64,000 nucleotides of DNA from JAFAXA01 sp963777325 (GTDB taxonomy: Bacteria > Pseudomonadota > Alphaproteobacteria > Acetobacterales > Acetobacteraceae), in the NCBI GenBank assembly GCA_963777325.1, contig CAVZQE010000022.1, forward strand, positions 372,001 to 436,000. The letters run 5' to 3'. Each line of letters opens with the position of its first letter. Within the stretch, counting starts at the first letter, position 1. Below, piece by piece: positions 1 through 8,354 of this stretch. Both the position numbers and the translations under genes were made by a program. Under the pieces are notes generated by a model that was not told where the DNA came from, did not search any database, and was given only the letters and a program-made list of their open reading frames with translations.

Positions 1-17
1 AACAGGAAGTGCTTGCC

Positions 18-365
18 ATGCGTCTCTTCGCTCCACTCCTCGCTTTCCCGCTGATCGCCTTTGCGGCGCAGGCGCAGAATGCGGCTCCGGCCGGCACGAC
101 GCCGCCGACGGCGCCGCCCGCCGCGAGCACGACGGCTCCCGCGCAGCCGCATCACGCCGTCCGCATGAGCATGCAGCAGCGCTTCGACGCCGCTAACACG
201 AGCCATGACGGCAAGCTGACCATGGAGCAGGCTCAGGCCGGAATGCCGCGCGTCGCGCACCATTTCAGCGCGATCGACAAGGACAACAAGGGCTACGTCA
301 CGCTCGAAGACATCCACGCCTACAATTCCGCCCAGCACAAGGCGCACCAGCACCACGCGAGCTGA
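18..365 (+). CDS. Exported EF-hand domain protein
   Basis: This is a small secreted or periplasmic protein of about 115 residues. The ATG at 18 is preferred over the in-frame GTG at 9 because it opens directly onto a signal peptide (MRLFAPLLAFPLIAFAAQAQ, cleavage expected after AQA). A Pro/Ala/Thr-rich linker follows, then two EF-hand loops. The first (NTSHDGKLTMEQ) is degenerate; the second (DKDNKGYVTLED) has the Asp-Asp-Gly-Asp pattern of a calcium-binding loop. The C-terminus is His-rich, so binding of another metal is possible. Calcium binding is inferred from the loops and the partner is unknown. No frame damage is seen. Confidence 0.8.
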   Translation: MRLFAPLLAFPLIAFAAQAQNAAPAGTTPPTAPPAASTTAPAQPHHAVRMSMQQRFDAANTSHDGKLTMEQAQAGMPRVAHHFSAIDKDNKGYVTLEDIHAYNSAQHKAHQHHAS

Positions 366-377
366 ACGGCTTCAACG

Positions 378-404
378 GCCCTCTCCCGCCAACCGGGGGA
401 GGGC
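378..404 (+). terminator. GC-rich hairpin after the EF-hand gene
   Basis: GCCCTCTCCC and GGGGGAGGGC form a ten-base stem with one mismatch around a seven-base loop. It lies 12 bases after the EF-hand stop codon and ahead of the convergent gene end at 443. There is no T-run, so this is at best an unconventional, possibly bidirectional terminator. Confidence 0.35.
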
Positions 405-442
405 GGCAGCCCACAGCGGCCCGCGATAAGCACGCGCTACCA

Positions 443-2067
443 TCATGAGCCGGTGCCGTCAGGAAACTGCTGGAAGGTCGGCTCTCTCTCATACCGTGTT
501 ATCTGGTCTGGATCGGCCTCGTTCCGCATGTAGAAGCTGTCCTGCGCGTGGCTGCGGTAGAACTGCTCCTCCACGGGAGGCAATCCGACGTCCTTGTACC
601 AGGGCAGATGGCGGCACGTGAACCGCCCCGCGACGCGCACGGCGTTTAGAGGATCGTCCGTGCTGAAAAAGCGCTTGTTGTAAAGCGCGAAGCTCGTATC
701 GACAGGAGCCTTGAAAACCGGATCTCCTCCGGGCGAGCTGCCGAGCGGCTCTCGCCAGAACTGATCCTCCCATTCCCAGATCTTGTAGTGCCGGTCTCCG
801 ATCCGAAAGGCGTCCTCTCGCATGATTGTGCGGTCCGCGATGTCGATGGCGAGGCCCGCTTTCCCAACCGAATGCTGCTCGGTAAGCGCCGCGAGCTGCG
901 CGAGGAAGTCCGGCGGCATCTCAGGTTGAAGGCCAGATCGGGATCGGTGATGCAGAAAAACTGCGGCAGCAGGGCAAGCTGGGCCGGATCGAGGAATGTG
1001 TCGCGTGGACCCTTGTTCTCGGCCTGAGCGATGACGGTGACGCCTGGACCCGGCGCGGCCAGGTATTCGCGCATCGGCGGATACGTGGACGCGTTGTCCA
1101 CCAGGAACAGCCGTTGCAGGCCGAGCGCTCTCAGCTGCTCCACCATGCCGCGCGTATAAGTGACCGCGTTGAAGCAGGGAATGATGACCGGAATGTCGCT
1201 CCCCAGCGCGGCCCCGAGCGAGAGATAGGTCCGGAGCGCGAGACCGACCTCGTTCCCTCGCGGTTCCTCGCCAGCTCCGGCCTCCGGGACGCCGCGCGGT
1301 CGGAGCGGGCCGCGACAATCGAACAGCCGCGGCAGGATCTGGCCGAGAGCATCCTGATGCACGAACAGGATGTTGAACTGCTTGTCGCCGTACTCACGGT
1401 CGCGCGCCAGCGGCAGGAACCCGGCGCGAATGAGCCGCGTGACAACGGCCCCGCAGTCCGCCTGGTCCTGCCAGAAGTCAAAGCCTTCGGTCTCGAGCAA
1501 GATCACTCGGGTCCGGGAGAGCAGGCCCTTGCCTCCAGCCAGAACACGATCAGCCGCGCCCTCGACATCAATCCAAAGAAACGCCGTGCGGTCGCGCCAG
1601 TCCCGTACATGCGTGCTTACAAATGCATCGAGTGTCGTCGCCTGCACCTCGAACTCCGCATAGGTCGCGTCCTCGTTGCGCCGGAGGAGAGAGGTCTTGC
1701 CGGTATCCTCCCCCTCGGTGATGGAGGCCGGGACCACCTCTCCGCCCACATAGGCGCGCGACAGCGTGAGCGGGGCATAGACGACAGTGCGGCCCACGTG
1801 GTCACCGACTGCAAGATTCCAGAACCGGACTCCATGTTGCTCCAGCCTCGCCCGGTTCTTCGCATAAATCTGCGGGTTGGCCTCGAAGGCATGCACTGGG
1901 CAGGCTGGCGCGGCCTCGCGCACGGCGACCGACGCGGAACCATCATTGGCGCCCACATCCAGGAACAGGCTGGGCCGCATGGTGCTGAACAGACTCAAGA
2001 ACGTCTCATGCAGGCGCCGATTCGCTTCTGGCCCTTCGGGCGGCGGGTCGGCATTGGGCGGCTGCAC
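443..2067 (-). CDS. FkbM-type methyltransferase fused to a glycosyltransferase domain (frameshifted)
   Basis: The N-terminal half is an FkbM-family SAM methyltransferase: SAM-binding LFLDVGANDGS near residues 34-44, VHAFEANPQIYAKNRARLE, and LWIDVEGAADRVL near 163. After a short linker a GT-A-like domain begins (IPVIIPCFNAVTYTRG near 291, LFLVDNAST, then CITDPDLAFN as the acidic motif). The frame breaks at about 923-926, where the plus strand reads AGGTTG; one more G restores NPEMPPDFLAQLAAL, and the protein then runs to the stop at 443. The start is uncertain: GTG at 2067 is the first start, but coding-like sequence continues upstream in frame. With the ligase and sulfotransferase next door it probably decorates a surface glycan. 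Confidence 0.72.
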
Positions 2068-2167
2068 CAGCAGATAGCTCGTTGCGGCGAAAAGCCGCCG
2101 CAGCCCGAGGCGGTCGGCAAGCCAGGATGCTGCCCGATCACGGGCAATTAGGCAGGAACGACATCCA

Positions 2168-3643
2168 CTACTCCCCCGCGCTCTTGCTCAATTGGCAGAT
2201 GCTTCTCTGGCGCGCCGCGCGAGGGAAGCTCTGGCTTTCGGCCAGCGCCCAGCCGAGCAGCAGGAAGAACCAGCCGCCCATCGGCATGCTGAAGAAGCTG
2301 CTCGTCGACTGCACCGGCCAGAGCTGCAGCAGGATGGACGCGAACAGCCCAACGCGGAGCGGCACGGGCGTCCGCCAGACGCCGCGCCCGACCTGCACCA
2401 TCCAGGCGATGGCCAGCGCACAGAACAGCAGCAGGCCCGGAAAGCCGCCGTCCGTCACCGCTTGCATGTAGAAATTATGCGGATGCGGCGTGCAGATCTG
2501 CGCGCCGTTGAACCGTGCGCGCGCCTGCTCCAGCGCCGCCTCGCCGTAGCGCGCCAGCGGGCAGCCGGTCCGGAAGCCGTCATAGCCACGACCGGTCAGA
2601 GGATTCTGCTCGGCCATGGTGATCGAGCGTTCGTAGAGGAAGCCGTAGTGGCTCTGTCCGAAATGTTCGAGCTGGCTCGAGAACTGCACGACGACTTGCT
2701 TCCAGGTCGGCGGCGACACGACCGCCGACGCGCCGATGAGCAGGCCGCCGGCGAGCAGCGCGATCACCACGACCGGCCGCAGCCGTGGCAGCAGCAGCGC
2801 CGCCAGCAGCAGCCCCGCCGCTGTCAGGATCGTCGGCATGCGCTGGCTGATGACGACGACGAGGCAGAGGGGCAGGAGCAGCAGCGCGGCGGCCGCGAGC
2901 GTTCCCGGCACGCGCCGGCACGCGAGCAGCCAGGCGGCGGGCGGCACGATCACCGGCACGATGATGCGCGCGAGCGGCGGCCCGGCGCGCGGCTTGCTGA
3001 ACGGGCCTGTCAACTCGCCCGCCGGCGCCGGGCCGTGGCCGCAGAGATTATGCCCGGTCAGGAACTGCAGCGCGACATTCAGCAGGATGTAGACGGTGCA
3101 TCCGGCGACGACGCCGTACATCCAGCGCCGCCGCTCGGGAAACGCCAGCACGCGAACCTGCAGCGCCGCCGCGAACAGCAGGAAACGGAGCGTCGCGGCG
3201 GCCTGGATCGCCGAGCCGATGCCGCCCTCCCCGACATTGATCGCGGGCAGCGGCAGCGAGCAGAAGACGAGCCAGCCCCACCAGGCGAGACCGAGCGGCA
3301 CCCAGCCGTGCCGGAGCCATGTCCAGTCCCGCGCGAGCGCGCACCGCGCCAGGAAGCAGAGATCGGCAACGCCCATCGTGCCTTCCGCGATCGCATGGCC
3401 GTGCATCAGGAACACGGGGGTCAGCAGCGCCGCGATCAGCGCGACGCGGTCGAGCCACGCGGCCGCCGCGCCGGACCAGGCCGGCCCGCGAAGGGCGACG
3501 TCGTCGGCGGCGGCGTGGGGTGCCCAGGACATGCTGCGCCGTTCCTGCCAGCCGCACGCCCATCCGGCAAGCCCGGCGGCGATCGGCAGCCACGCGGCAC
3601 GCGCGTCGCGCCATGGAAGCCGAAATTGCCGGAACTGGGGCAC
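2168..3643 (-). CDS. O-antigen ligase/polymerase family membrane protein (Wzy_C)
   Basis: A polytopic inner-membrane protein with about ten hydrophobic segments and a large periplasmic loop near residues 310-390. The loop carries the typical signature of the WaaL/Wzy family (NPLTGRGYDGFR followed by PHPHNFYMQ). Such proteins transfer or polymerise undecaprenyl-linked glycans at the periplasmic face. The start could be 3643 or the internal ATG at about 3529 (MSWAPH); the first 38 residues include an Arg-rich stretch and are doubtful. It reads on the same strand as the FkbM-glycosyltransferase gene about 100 bases downstream, suggesting one polysaccharide operon. The frame is intact. Confidence 0.75.
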   Translation of the reverse strand: MPQFRQFRLPWRDARAAWLPIAAGLAGWACGWQERRSMSWAPHAAADDVALRGPAWSGAAAAWLDRVALIAALLTPVFLMHGHAIAEGTMGVADLCFLARCALARDWTWLRHGWVPLGLAWWGWLVFCSLPLPAINVGEGGIGSAIQAAATLRFLLFAAALQVRVLAFPERRRWMYGVVAGCTVYILLNVALQFLTGHNLCGHGPAPAGELTGPFSKPRAGPPLARIIVPVIVPPAAWLLACRRVPGTLAAAALLLLPLCLVVVISQRMPTILTAAGLLLAALLLPRLRPVVVIALLAGGLLIGASAVVSPPTWKQVVVQFSSQLEHFGQSHYGFLYERSITMAEQNPLTGRGYDGFRTGCPLARYGEAALEQARARFNGAQICTPHPHNFYMQAVTDGGFPGLLLFCALAIAWMVQVGRGVWRTPVPLRVGLFASILLQLWPVQSTSSFFSMPMGGWFFLLLGWALAESQSFPRAARQRSICQLSKSAGE

Positions 3644-3779
3644 ACCCCGGGATCATTCGGCGGGGCGGAACGCTGGGCTTCGATGTTTCGGCGTGACCTG
3701 GCCCCGAAAGAATCCATCTAGCGCGCGACCCCGCCGCTGCTGCACGCCTCGGCGGCCCTGGAACCGTTGCGGAACGCGA

Positions 3780-4064
3780 ATGCCGGCAAGCGAAGGATTT
3801 TGGTCGCGCTCGGTCGACGAGATCGGGCTAACGCTGCGCTGCCTTTTTCACCCCACGAGGTTCGCTTTGCCGAAGGCGGTGTTCCTGGTCGGGGTCTCCT
3901 ACCTGTTCGTGCCGATCGACCTCATCCCCGACAGATTGCCGGTCGTCGGGCATTCGACGAGATCGGGTTCTGTCTGGCGGGCCTGCTCGCGTCGCATCTG
4001 CTCGCCCGCGCCGGAGCAGGCACGGGAGCCGCTCCACCCGGATCGCACGCGTATCCGGACCTGA
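3780..4064 (+). CDS. YkvA/DUF1232 family small membrane protein (frameshifted)
   Basis: Reading from the ATG at 3780 gives FALPKAVFLVGVSYLFVPIDLIPDRLPVVG, containing the DLIPDxxPVxG signature of DUF1232 proteins. The frame then breaks near 3954, where CATTCGAC probably should read CATTTCGAC (H-F-D-E-I-G-F), and seems to return to the first frame near 4005 (APEQAREPLHPDRTR) before the TGA at 4062. That TGA overlaps the next ATG (TGATG). The family has no established biochemical function. It is short but its motif is clear. Confidence 0.55.
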   Translation: MPASEGFWSRSVDEIGLTLRCLFHPTRFALPKAVFLVGVSYLFVPIDLIPDRLPVVGHSTRSGSVWRACSRRICSPAPEQAREPLHPDRTRIRT

Positions 4065-4115
4065 TGCCGGAATGGGCGCCGGGCTCTCGCCGAATTCCTG
4101 CGGTTCCGGCTGCGC

Positions 4116-4940
4116 GTGCTGCACGCCGATCTGAGCAACTTCTTCCTGCTGCAATACCGTCGCGCCGACGGGTTTCTGATCACCGGCAAGAACTCCGGGA
4201 CGCATTGGCTCAAATACATGTTGAGCTGCGGCATCGCCGAGGAGTTCGGCGTATCCCCGCCGCGCAAGTCCAGCGGACCCGAGGCGGAGGTGATCGTCGG
4301 CCATCCGCGCTGGCCGCGCGTTGACGCGCATGTCCCGCGCATCGCCAGCTCCCACACGATCCCTTCGGTTCTGTTCGCCTCGCGATGGCTGCGGCCGGCC
4401 GTGTCGCGGCCGCCGATCGTCGTCCTGGTGCGCGACGTGCGCGCGGCGATGGCTTCAAATTACGTCAAGTGGCGTCACGCATACGGTTCGCCCTTCTCCG
4501 ACTACGTGCGGGGCGACCCGGGCGGCCGGCGGCATGTCGCCGATATCTGGTGGTATGTGCATTTCATGAATTGCTGGGGCGACGTGGCCGCGTGCCGTCC
4601 GGACCAGGTCTTGGTCGTGCGCTACGAGGATCTCGAAACGGCGCCCGCTTGCTGGGTCCGCAGGATCGCCGCGCATCCTAATGTTTTGCTTTCCGACCGG
4701 GCGGTCGCGGCCGCCGTCGGGGTCGGGGGTCGTGAGGCGATGCAGGCGCGTCTCGATCCCGGCAAGGGCGAGACCATCATCCCGCCGTCCTCCGCTCGGG
4801 CGCTAGTCTCCTTCCGCCCAGACGACGACCGTGTCGCCGACGCGATCCTCGAGCGCTGCTTGCGGCACGATCTCGGCTACGGCTACCGCGTTCGGAATGC
4901 GTCAAGGCGAGGCGAGGAGCCGGACCTGCTGCGGCCCTAG
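4116..4940 (+). CDS. Sulfotransferase family protein
   Basis: A PAPS-dependent sulfotransferase. The 5'-phosphosulfate loop is ITGKNSGTHWLKYML (residues about 22-36) and the 3'-phosphate-binding motif is VLVRDVRAAMASNYVKW near 103-119. VLVVRYEDLET near 166 matches the family's conserved core. GTG 4116 is the first start in the intact frame. The coding signal continues upstream (RALAEFLRFRLR), and ATG 4063 would join with one indel near 4080, giving MPEWAP at the N-terminus; that is likely the true start. The 3' end overlaps the convergent folK end by 39 bases. A sugar or lipid of the neighbouring polysaccharide pathway is the likely acceptor, by inference. Confidence 0.72.
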   Translation: MLHADLSNFFLLQYRRADGFLITGKNSGTHWLKYMLSCGIAEEFGVSPPRKSSGPEAEVIVGHPRWPRVDAHVPRIASSHTIPSVLFASRWLRPAVSRPPIVVLVRDVRAAMASNYVKWRHAYGSPFSDYVRGDPGGRRHVADIWWYVHFMNCWGDVAACRPDQVLVVRYEDLETAPACWVRRIAAHPNVLLSDRAVAAAVGVGGREAMQARLDPGKGETIIPPSSARALVSFRPDDDRVADAILERCLRHDLGYGYRVRNASRRGEEPDLLRP

Positions 4941-5404
4941 TCGCGCAAGCAGCGTCTCGACGCTCTCGCCGAGCAGCGGATGCACCCAGCCCGGCGCGAC
5001 ATCCGCGAGCGGCCGCAGCACGAAGGCCCGCAGATGCGCGCGCGGGTGCGGCAGCACCGGATCGGGGTGCGCGCGGATCAGGCCGCCGATCGCGACGATG
5101 TCGAGGTCGAGCGGCCGGGCCGCATTGGGCGATGGTGCGGACCCGGCCGCACGCGGCCTCGATCGCCTGCAGGGCGGCGAGCAGGCGCTCGGGTTCGGCC
5201 GGCCCCTCGAGCCGCGCCACGCCGTTGACGTAGGGCGGCTGGCCCGAGGGCGGGACCGGCGCGGAGGAGTACCAGCGCGACACCGCCCGCACCGAGTAGC
5301 CGGGCAGCGTCCGGAGCGCGGCCACGGCCTGCCTGCAGGTCTCGAGCGGAGGCGTTCCGTCCCGGCGCGGGCAGGTTCGCGCCGAGGCCGATCAAAATCG
5401 TCAT
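4902..5404 (-). CDS. folK: HPPK, 6-hydroxymethyl-dihydropterin pyrophosphokinase (frameshifted)
   Basis: Folate biosynthesis; transfers pyrophosphate from ATP to 6-hydroxymethyl-7,8-dihydropterin. The protein is split over three frames. MTILIGLGANLPAPG is the N-terminus. TPPLETCRQAVAALRTLPG then SRWYSSAPVPPSGQPPYVNGV carries the strand with the conserved substrate Tyr-Val-Asn. NAARPLDLDIVAIGG and PHPRAHLRAFVLRPLADVAPGWVHP are the signature and C-terminus. Breaks are near 5358 (a GGGACGG run) and near 5120 (before CCCAATGCGG). The ATG at 5404 is divergent from the NYN gene. Each key HPPK motif is present, so the gene is probably functional in the organism. Confidence 0.75.
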
Positions 5405-5557
5405 GCTGACTGTCGCGTTCTCACTGCCCTGCTTGCCGTGGCTTGACTTTTCGGCAACAGAGGGACGTTGTTGGATGCGGCGGCGAGCCGGAGTTCTTTT
5501 GCCGGTCCTAGCCGTATTCGACCGGCCCAATGTAGGGCCGCACAGGAAGGTCCAATC

Positions 5558-6163
5558 ATGCATTTCCTCCCCAATGAGAGGGTGGCGCTTTTCATCGACG
5601 GCGCAAATCTTTATTCCGCGTCCCGCAATCTCGGCTTCGATGTCGATTACCGCAATCTCCTGGAATATTTCCGCAAGAAAGCGCACGTCATCCGCGCCTA
5701 CTACTATTCCGCGGTTCTGGAGACGGATGAGTACTCGCCTCTGAAGCCGCTGACGGACTGGCTTGCCTATAACGGCTACACGCTCGTCACGAAGCCCGCC
5801 AAAGAGTTCACGGATTCGGCCGGCCGGCGCCGGGTGAAGGGCAACATGGACATCGAGGTGGCGGTGGACATGCTCGAACTCTGCCCGAAGATCGACCATG
5901 CCGTGCTGTTCAGCGGCGATTTGGATTTCCGGCGGCTGGTCGAGGCGGTGCAGCGCAAGGGCGTGCGCGTCTCGGTCGTGTCTTCGATCCGCACCAGCCC
6001 GCCCATGGTCGCGGACGAGCTGCGGCGGCAGGCGGACCAGTTCCTCGAACTGGCCGAGATCGCGCCCGAGTTCACCCGCCGGCAGATGGAACCCCGGCCG
6101 CGCCCGGTCCCGCTCCGTCAGACGCCGGCCGAACCCTTCACGGATTCGAACGACGCCGCCTGA
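5558..6163 (+). CDS. NYN-domain (LabA/DUF88-type) protein
   Basis: About 200 residues. The NYN (PIN-like) nuclease fold is marked by VALFIDGANLYSA near residues 9-21, by acidic GNMDIEVAVDMLEL near 97-110, and by HAVLFSGDLDFRRLVEAV near 118-135. The four Asp are the expected metal ligands. LabA-type NYN proteins are thought to process RNA; no substrate can be named here. ATG 5558 follows a good Shine-Dalgarno sequence (AGGAAGG, 5544-5550), which decides this start over upstream in-frame codons. Its TGA overlaps the ATG of the uracil-DNA glycosylase gene (ATGA), so the two are co-translated. Confidence 0.85.
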   Translation: MHFLPNERVALFIDGANLYSASRNLGFDVDYRNLLEYFRKKAHVIRAYYYSAVLETDEYSPLKPLTDWLAYNGYTLVTKPAKEFTDSAGRRRVKGNMDIEVAVDMLELCPKIDHAVLFSGDLDFRRLVEAVQRKGVRVSVVSSIRTSPPMVADELRRQADQFLELAEIAPEFTRRQMEPRPRPVPLRQTPAEPFTDSNDAA

Positions 6164-6837
6164 TGAAGCTTCGTGATCCGGGCGAGGCGCAGGCGCCGCT
6201 CGCGCCAGGCCATGACTGCCCGCTCTGCCCGCGGCTGGTCGCCTATCGTCAGGCGAACCGGGAGGCCAACCCCGACTGGTTCAACGCGCCGGTTCCGACA
6301 TTCGGCGCGATCGACGCGGAACTCCTCATCGTCGGCATGGCGCCCGGCGTGCGCGGCGCCAATCGCACCGGCCGCCCGTTCACGGGAGATTTCGCGGGCG
6401 TCCTGCTCTACGAGACGTTGCTGCGCTTCGGCTTCGCCGGCGGCGTCTACCGGGCGGAGCCGGATGACGGCCTTTCGCTGCGGAACTGCCGCATCGTCAA
6501 TGCGGTGCGCTGCGTGCCTCCGGCCAATCTGCCGGAGCCGAAGGAAGTCACGCAGTGCAACCGCTTCCTCGCCGCCGAACTGCAGGCCATGCCGAGGCTG
6601 CGCGTCGTGCTGGCGCTCGGCGTTCTGGCGCACGCGGCCGTGCTGAAGGCGTGCGGCATACCGCCAACCCGCATCCGTTTCCATCACGGTGACATGCACG
6701 CGCTGCCGGACGGGCTACGCCTCGCCGACAGCTATCACGTCTCCCGCTACAACACGAGCACGCGCCGTCTGACGCCCGACATGTTCGAACTCGTGGTCGC
6801 CCGGATCGCCGACGACCTCGGCCGCCCGATGGCGTAG
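6163..6837 (+). CDS. Uracil-DNA glycosylase, family 5 (UDGb-like)
   Basis: Base-excision repair enzyme of 224 residues. CPLCPRL near residues 20-26 and the later Cys residues (NCRIVNAVRC, near 108-117) supply 4Fe-4S ligands. VGMAPGVRGANRTGRPFTGDFAG is the family 5 motif 1, in which the usual catalytic acidic residue is absent. HVSRYNTSTRRL near 189-200 is motif 2 (His-x-Ser-x-x-Asn). Family 5 enzymes remove uracil and also hypoxanthine or other deaminated bases. It is translationally coupled to the NYN gene. The convergent smpB end lies 14 bases away. Confidence 0.85.
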   Translation: MKLRDPGEAQAPLAPGHDCPLCPRLVAYRQANREANPDWFNAPVPTFGAIDAELLIVGMAPGVRGANRTGRPFTGDFAGVLLYETLLRFGFAGGVYRAEPDDGLSLRNCRIVNAVRCVPPANLPEPKEVTQCNRFLAAELQAMPRLRVVLALGVLAHAAVLKACGIPPTRIRFHHGDMHALPDGLRLADSYHVSRYNTSTRRLTPDMFELVVARIADDLGRPMA

Positions 6838-6851
6838 CGCGCGGCAGACGC

Positions 6852-7341
6852 CTATCCCTTGCCGCGCATCAGCCGCGCCTTGTCGCGCTGCCAGTCGCGC
6901 GCGGCGATGGCGTGCCGCTTGTCGGCCTTCTGCCGCCCTTCGCCCAGACCGAGCAGCACCTTGGCGACGCCCCGCTCGTTGAAATGGATGTCGAGCGGCA
7001 CGAGCGTCTGGCCCGCTCGCGCGTGACCGCCCCGTGAGCGTCCGGATCTGCTTGCGCTTCAGCAGCAGCTTGCGGGGCGCGCGCGGCTCGAAGCGCGACA
7101 GCACGCCGCCCTGGTATTCCGGGATGTAGCAGTTGAACAGCCACATCTCGCCCTCGCGCTCGCCGGCCCAGGCTTCGGTCAGCGTCGCGCGGCCGTGGCG
7201 CAGCGACTTCACCTCCGGCCCCCTCAGCACGAGCCCGGCCTCGACCGTGTCCTTGATCGTGTAGTCGAAGCGCGCCTTGCGGTTCTGCGCGGCGATGCCG
7301 TGCGCGATCAGGCCCTTCTTCTTCGCTTTCGCTTCAGCCAT
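6852..7341 (-). CDS. smpB: SsrA-binding protein SmpB (frameshifted)
   Basis: Delivers tmRNA to stalled ribosomes in trans-translation. IAAQNRKARFDYTIKDTVEAGLVLRGPEVKSLR and NCYIPEYQGG are the N-terminal SmpB beta-barrel. After a break the protein continues as AGQTLVPLDIHFNERGVAKVLLGLGEGRRQADKR and ends RDWQRDKARLMRGKG, the basic tail. Breaks lie between about 7010 and 7035, around a GGGG run and a CGCGAGC. The ATG at 7341 is six bases after the dapA stop. SmpB is close to universal, so I treat the breaks as sequence errors. Confidence 0.85.
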
Positions 7342-7347
7342 GCCGGT

Positions 7348-8234
7348 CTAGTTCAGCAGCCCGACTTCCGTCATCGCCGCCGGAGACGCGGCCCCGCGTC
7401 GCTTCGGACAGCGGCGCGAGCGGCAGGCGGCAGAACTCGCGAGGACTTGCCGAGCAGGCTGGCCGCGTATTTCACCGGGCGCGGGACTGGTCTCGACGAA
7501 CAGCGCGTCGTGCAACGGCAGCAGCCGGTCCTGGATGGTGATCGCGTCGCTGGCGCGGCCCTCGGCCCACGCGATCTGCATTTCGCTGCACAGGCGCGGC
7601 GCGACGTTGCGCGGTGACGCTGATGCAGCCGATCGCCGCCGGCGGCGAGGAACGACGACCGCCGTGTGGTCCTCGCCCGAGAGCTGGGTGAAGCCGGCGC
7701 CGCAGGCCCGGCGCGTCTGCAACGGCCGCGCGAGATTGGCGGTCGCGTCCTTCACGCCGACGATGTTCGGGTGCCTCGCCAGCCGCGCCATCGTCTCCAC
7801 GCTCATGTCGACGACGCTGCGGCCGCGGGATGTTGTAGATCAGGATCGGCAGATCGACCGCGTCGGCGATCGCCTTGAAGTGCAGATAGAGCCCCTCCTG
7901 GGTCGGCTTGTTGTAGTAGGGCGTGACCACCAGCGCCGCGTCCGCGCCCGCGCTCCTTGGCGTGCCGGGCGAGGTCGATCGCCTCGGCCGTGCTGTTCGA
8001 GCCCGCGCCGGCGATGACCGGCACCCGCCCGCCGGCGACCTCGACCGCGATCTCGACGACCCGCCGGTGCTCGGCGTGGGTCAGCGTCGGGCTTTCGCCG
8101 GTCGTGCCGGCCGGCACGAGGCCGCTGGTACCCTCATTGATCTGCCAATCCACAAACTCGGCGAGCTCTCTCTCGTCGAGCGAGCCGTCCGCTTGCATCG
8201 GCGTGATCAGGGCGACGATCGAGCCCTTGAACAT
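7348..8234 (-). CDS. dapA: 4-hydroxy-tetrahydrodipicolinate synthase (frameshifted)
   Basis: First committed step of lysine/diaminopimelate synthesis, condensing pyruvate with aspartate semialdehyde. MFKGSIVALITPM and LVPAGTTGESPTLTHAEH (the pyruvate-binding GTTGE) are at the N-terminus. VVTPYYNKPTQEGLYLHF, PILIYNIPRP and NIVGVKDATANL (with the Schiff-base Lys) follow in other frames. Breaks are visible near 7945, 7825 and 7640, and probably three more before the stop at 7348. Gene order dapA-smpB with slt divergent (120 bases apart) is a common alphaproteobacterial arrangement and supports the assignment. Confidence 0.85.
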
Positions 8235-8354
8235 CCGCCTCTCCGGACCCTCCGCGCGGCCGCTCGCGCGTTGCGCGCCGGACGGTGCGTTTGGGGGCCT
8301 GGAAGCTAGGCGCGGCGGGGATGCGCCGCAAGGCCGGACGCGGTAGAACGAGCC

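Noticed and set aside
1114..2151. 345-codon plus-strand frame over the FkbM-glycosyltransferase gene
   Set aside because: The minus strand carries clear SAM-binding and GT motifs; the plus-strand reading has none.
2192..3721. 509-codon plus-strand frame over the Wzy/WaaL gene
   Set aside because: It is Arg/Gln/Glu-rich mirror sequence of a membrane protein and has no domain; the minus-strand reading is the membrane protein with its PHNFYMQ motif.
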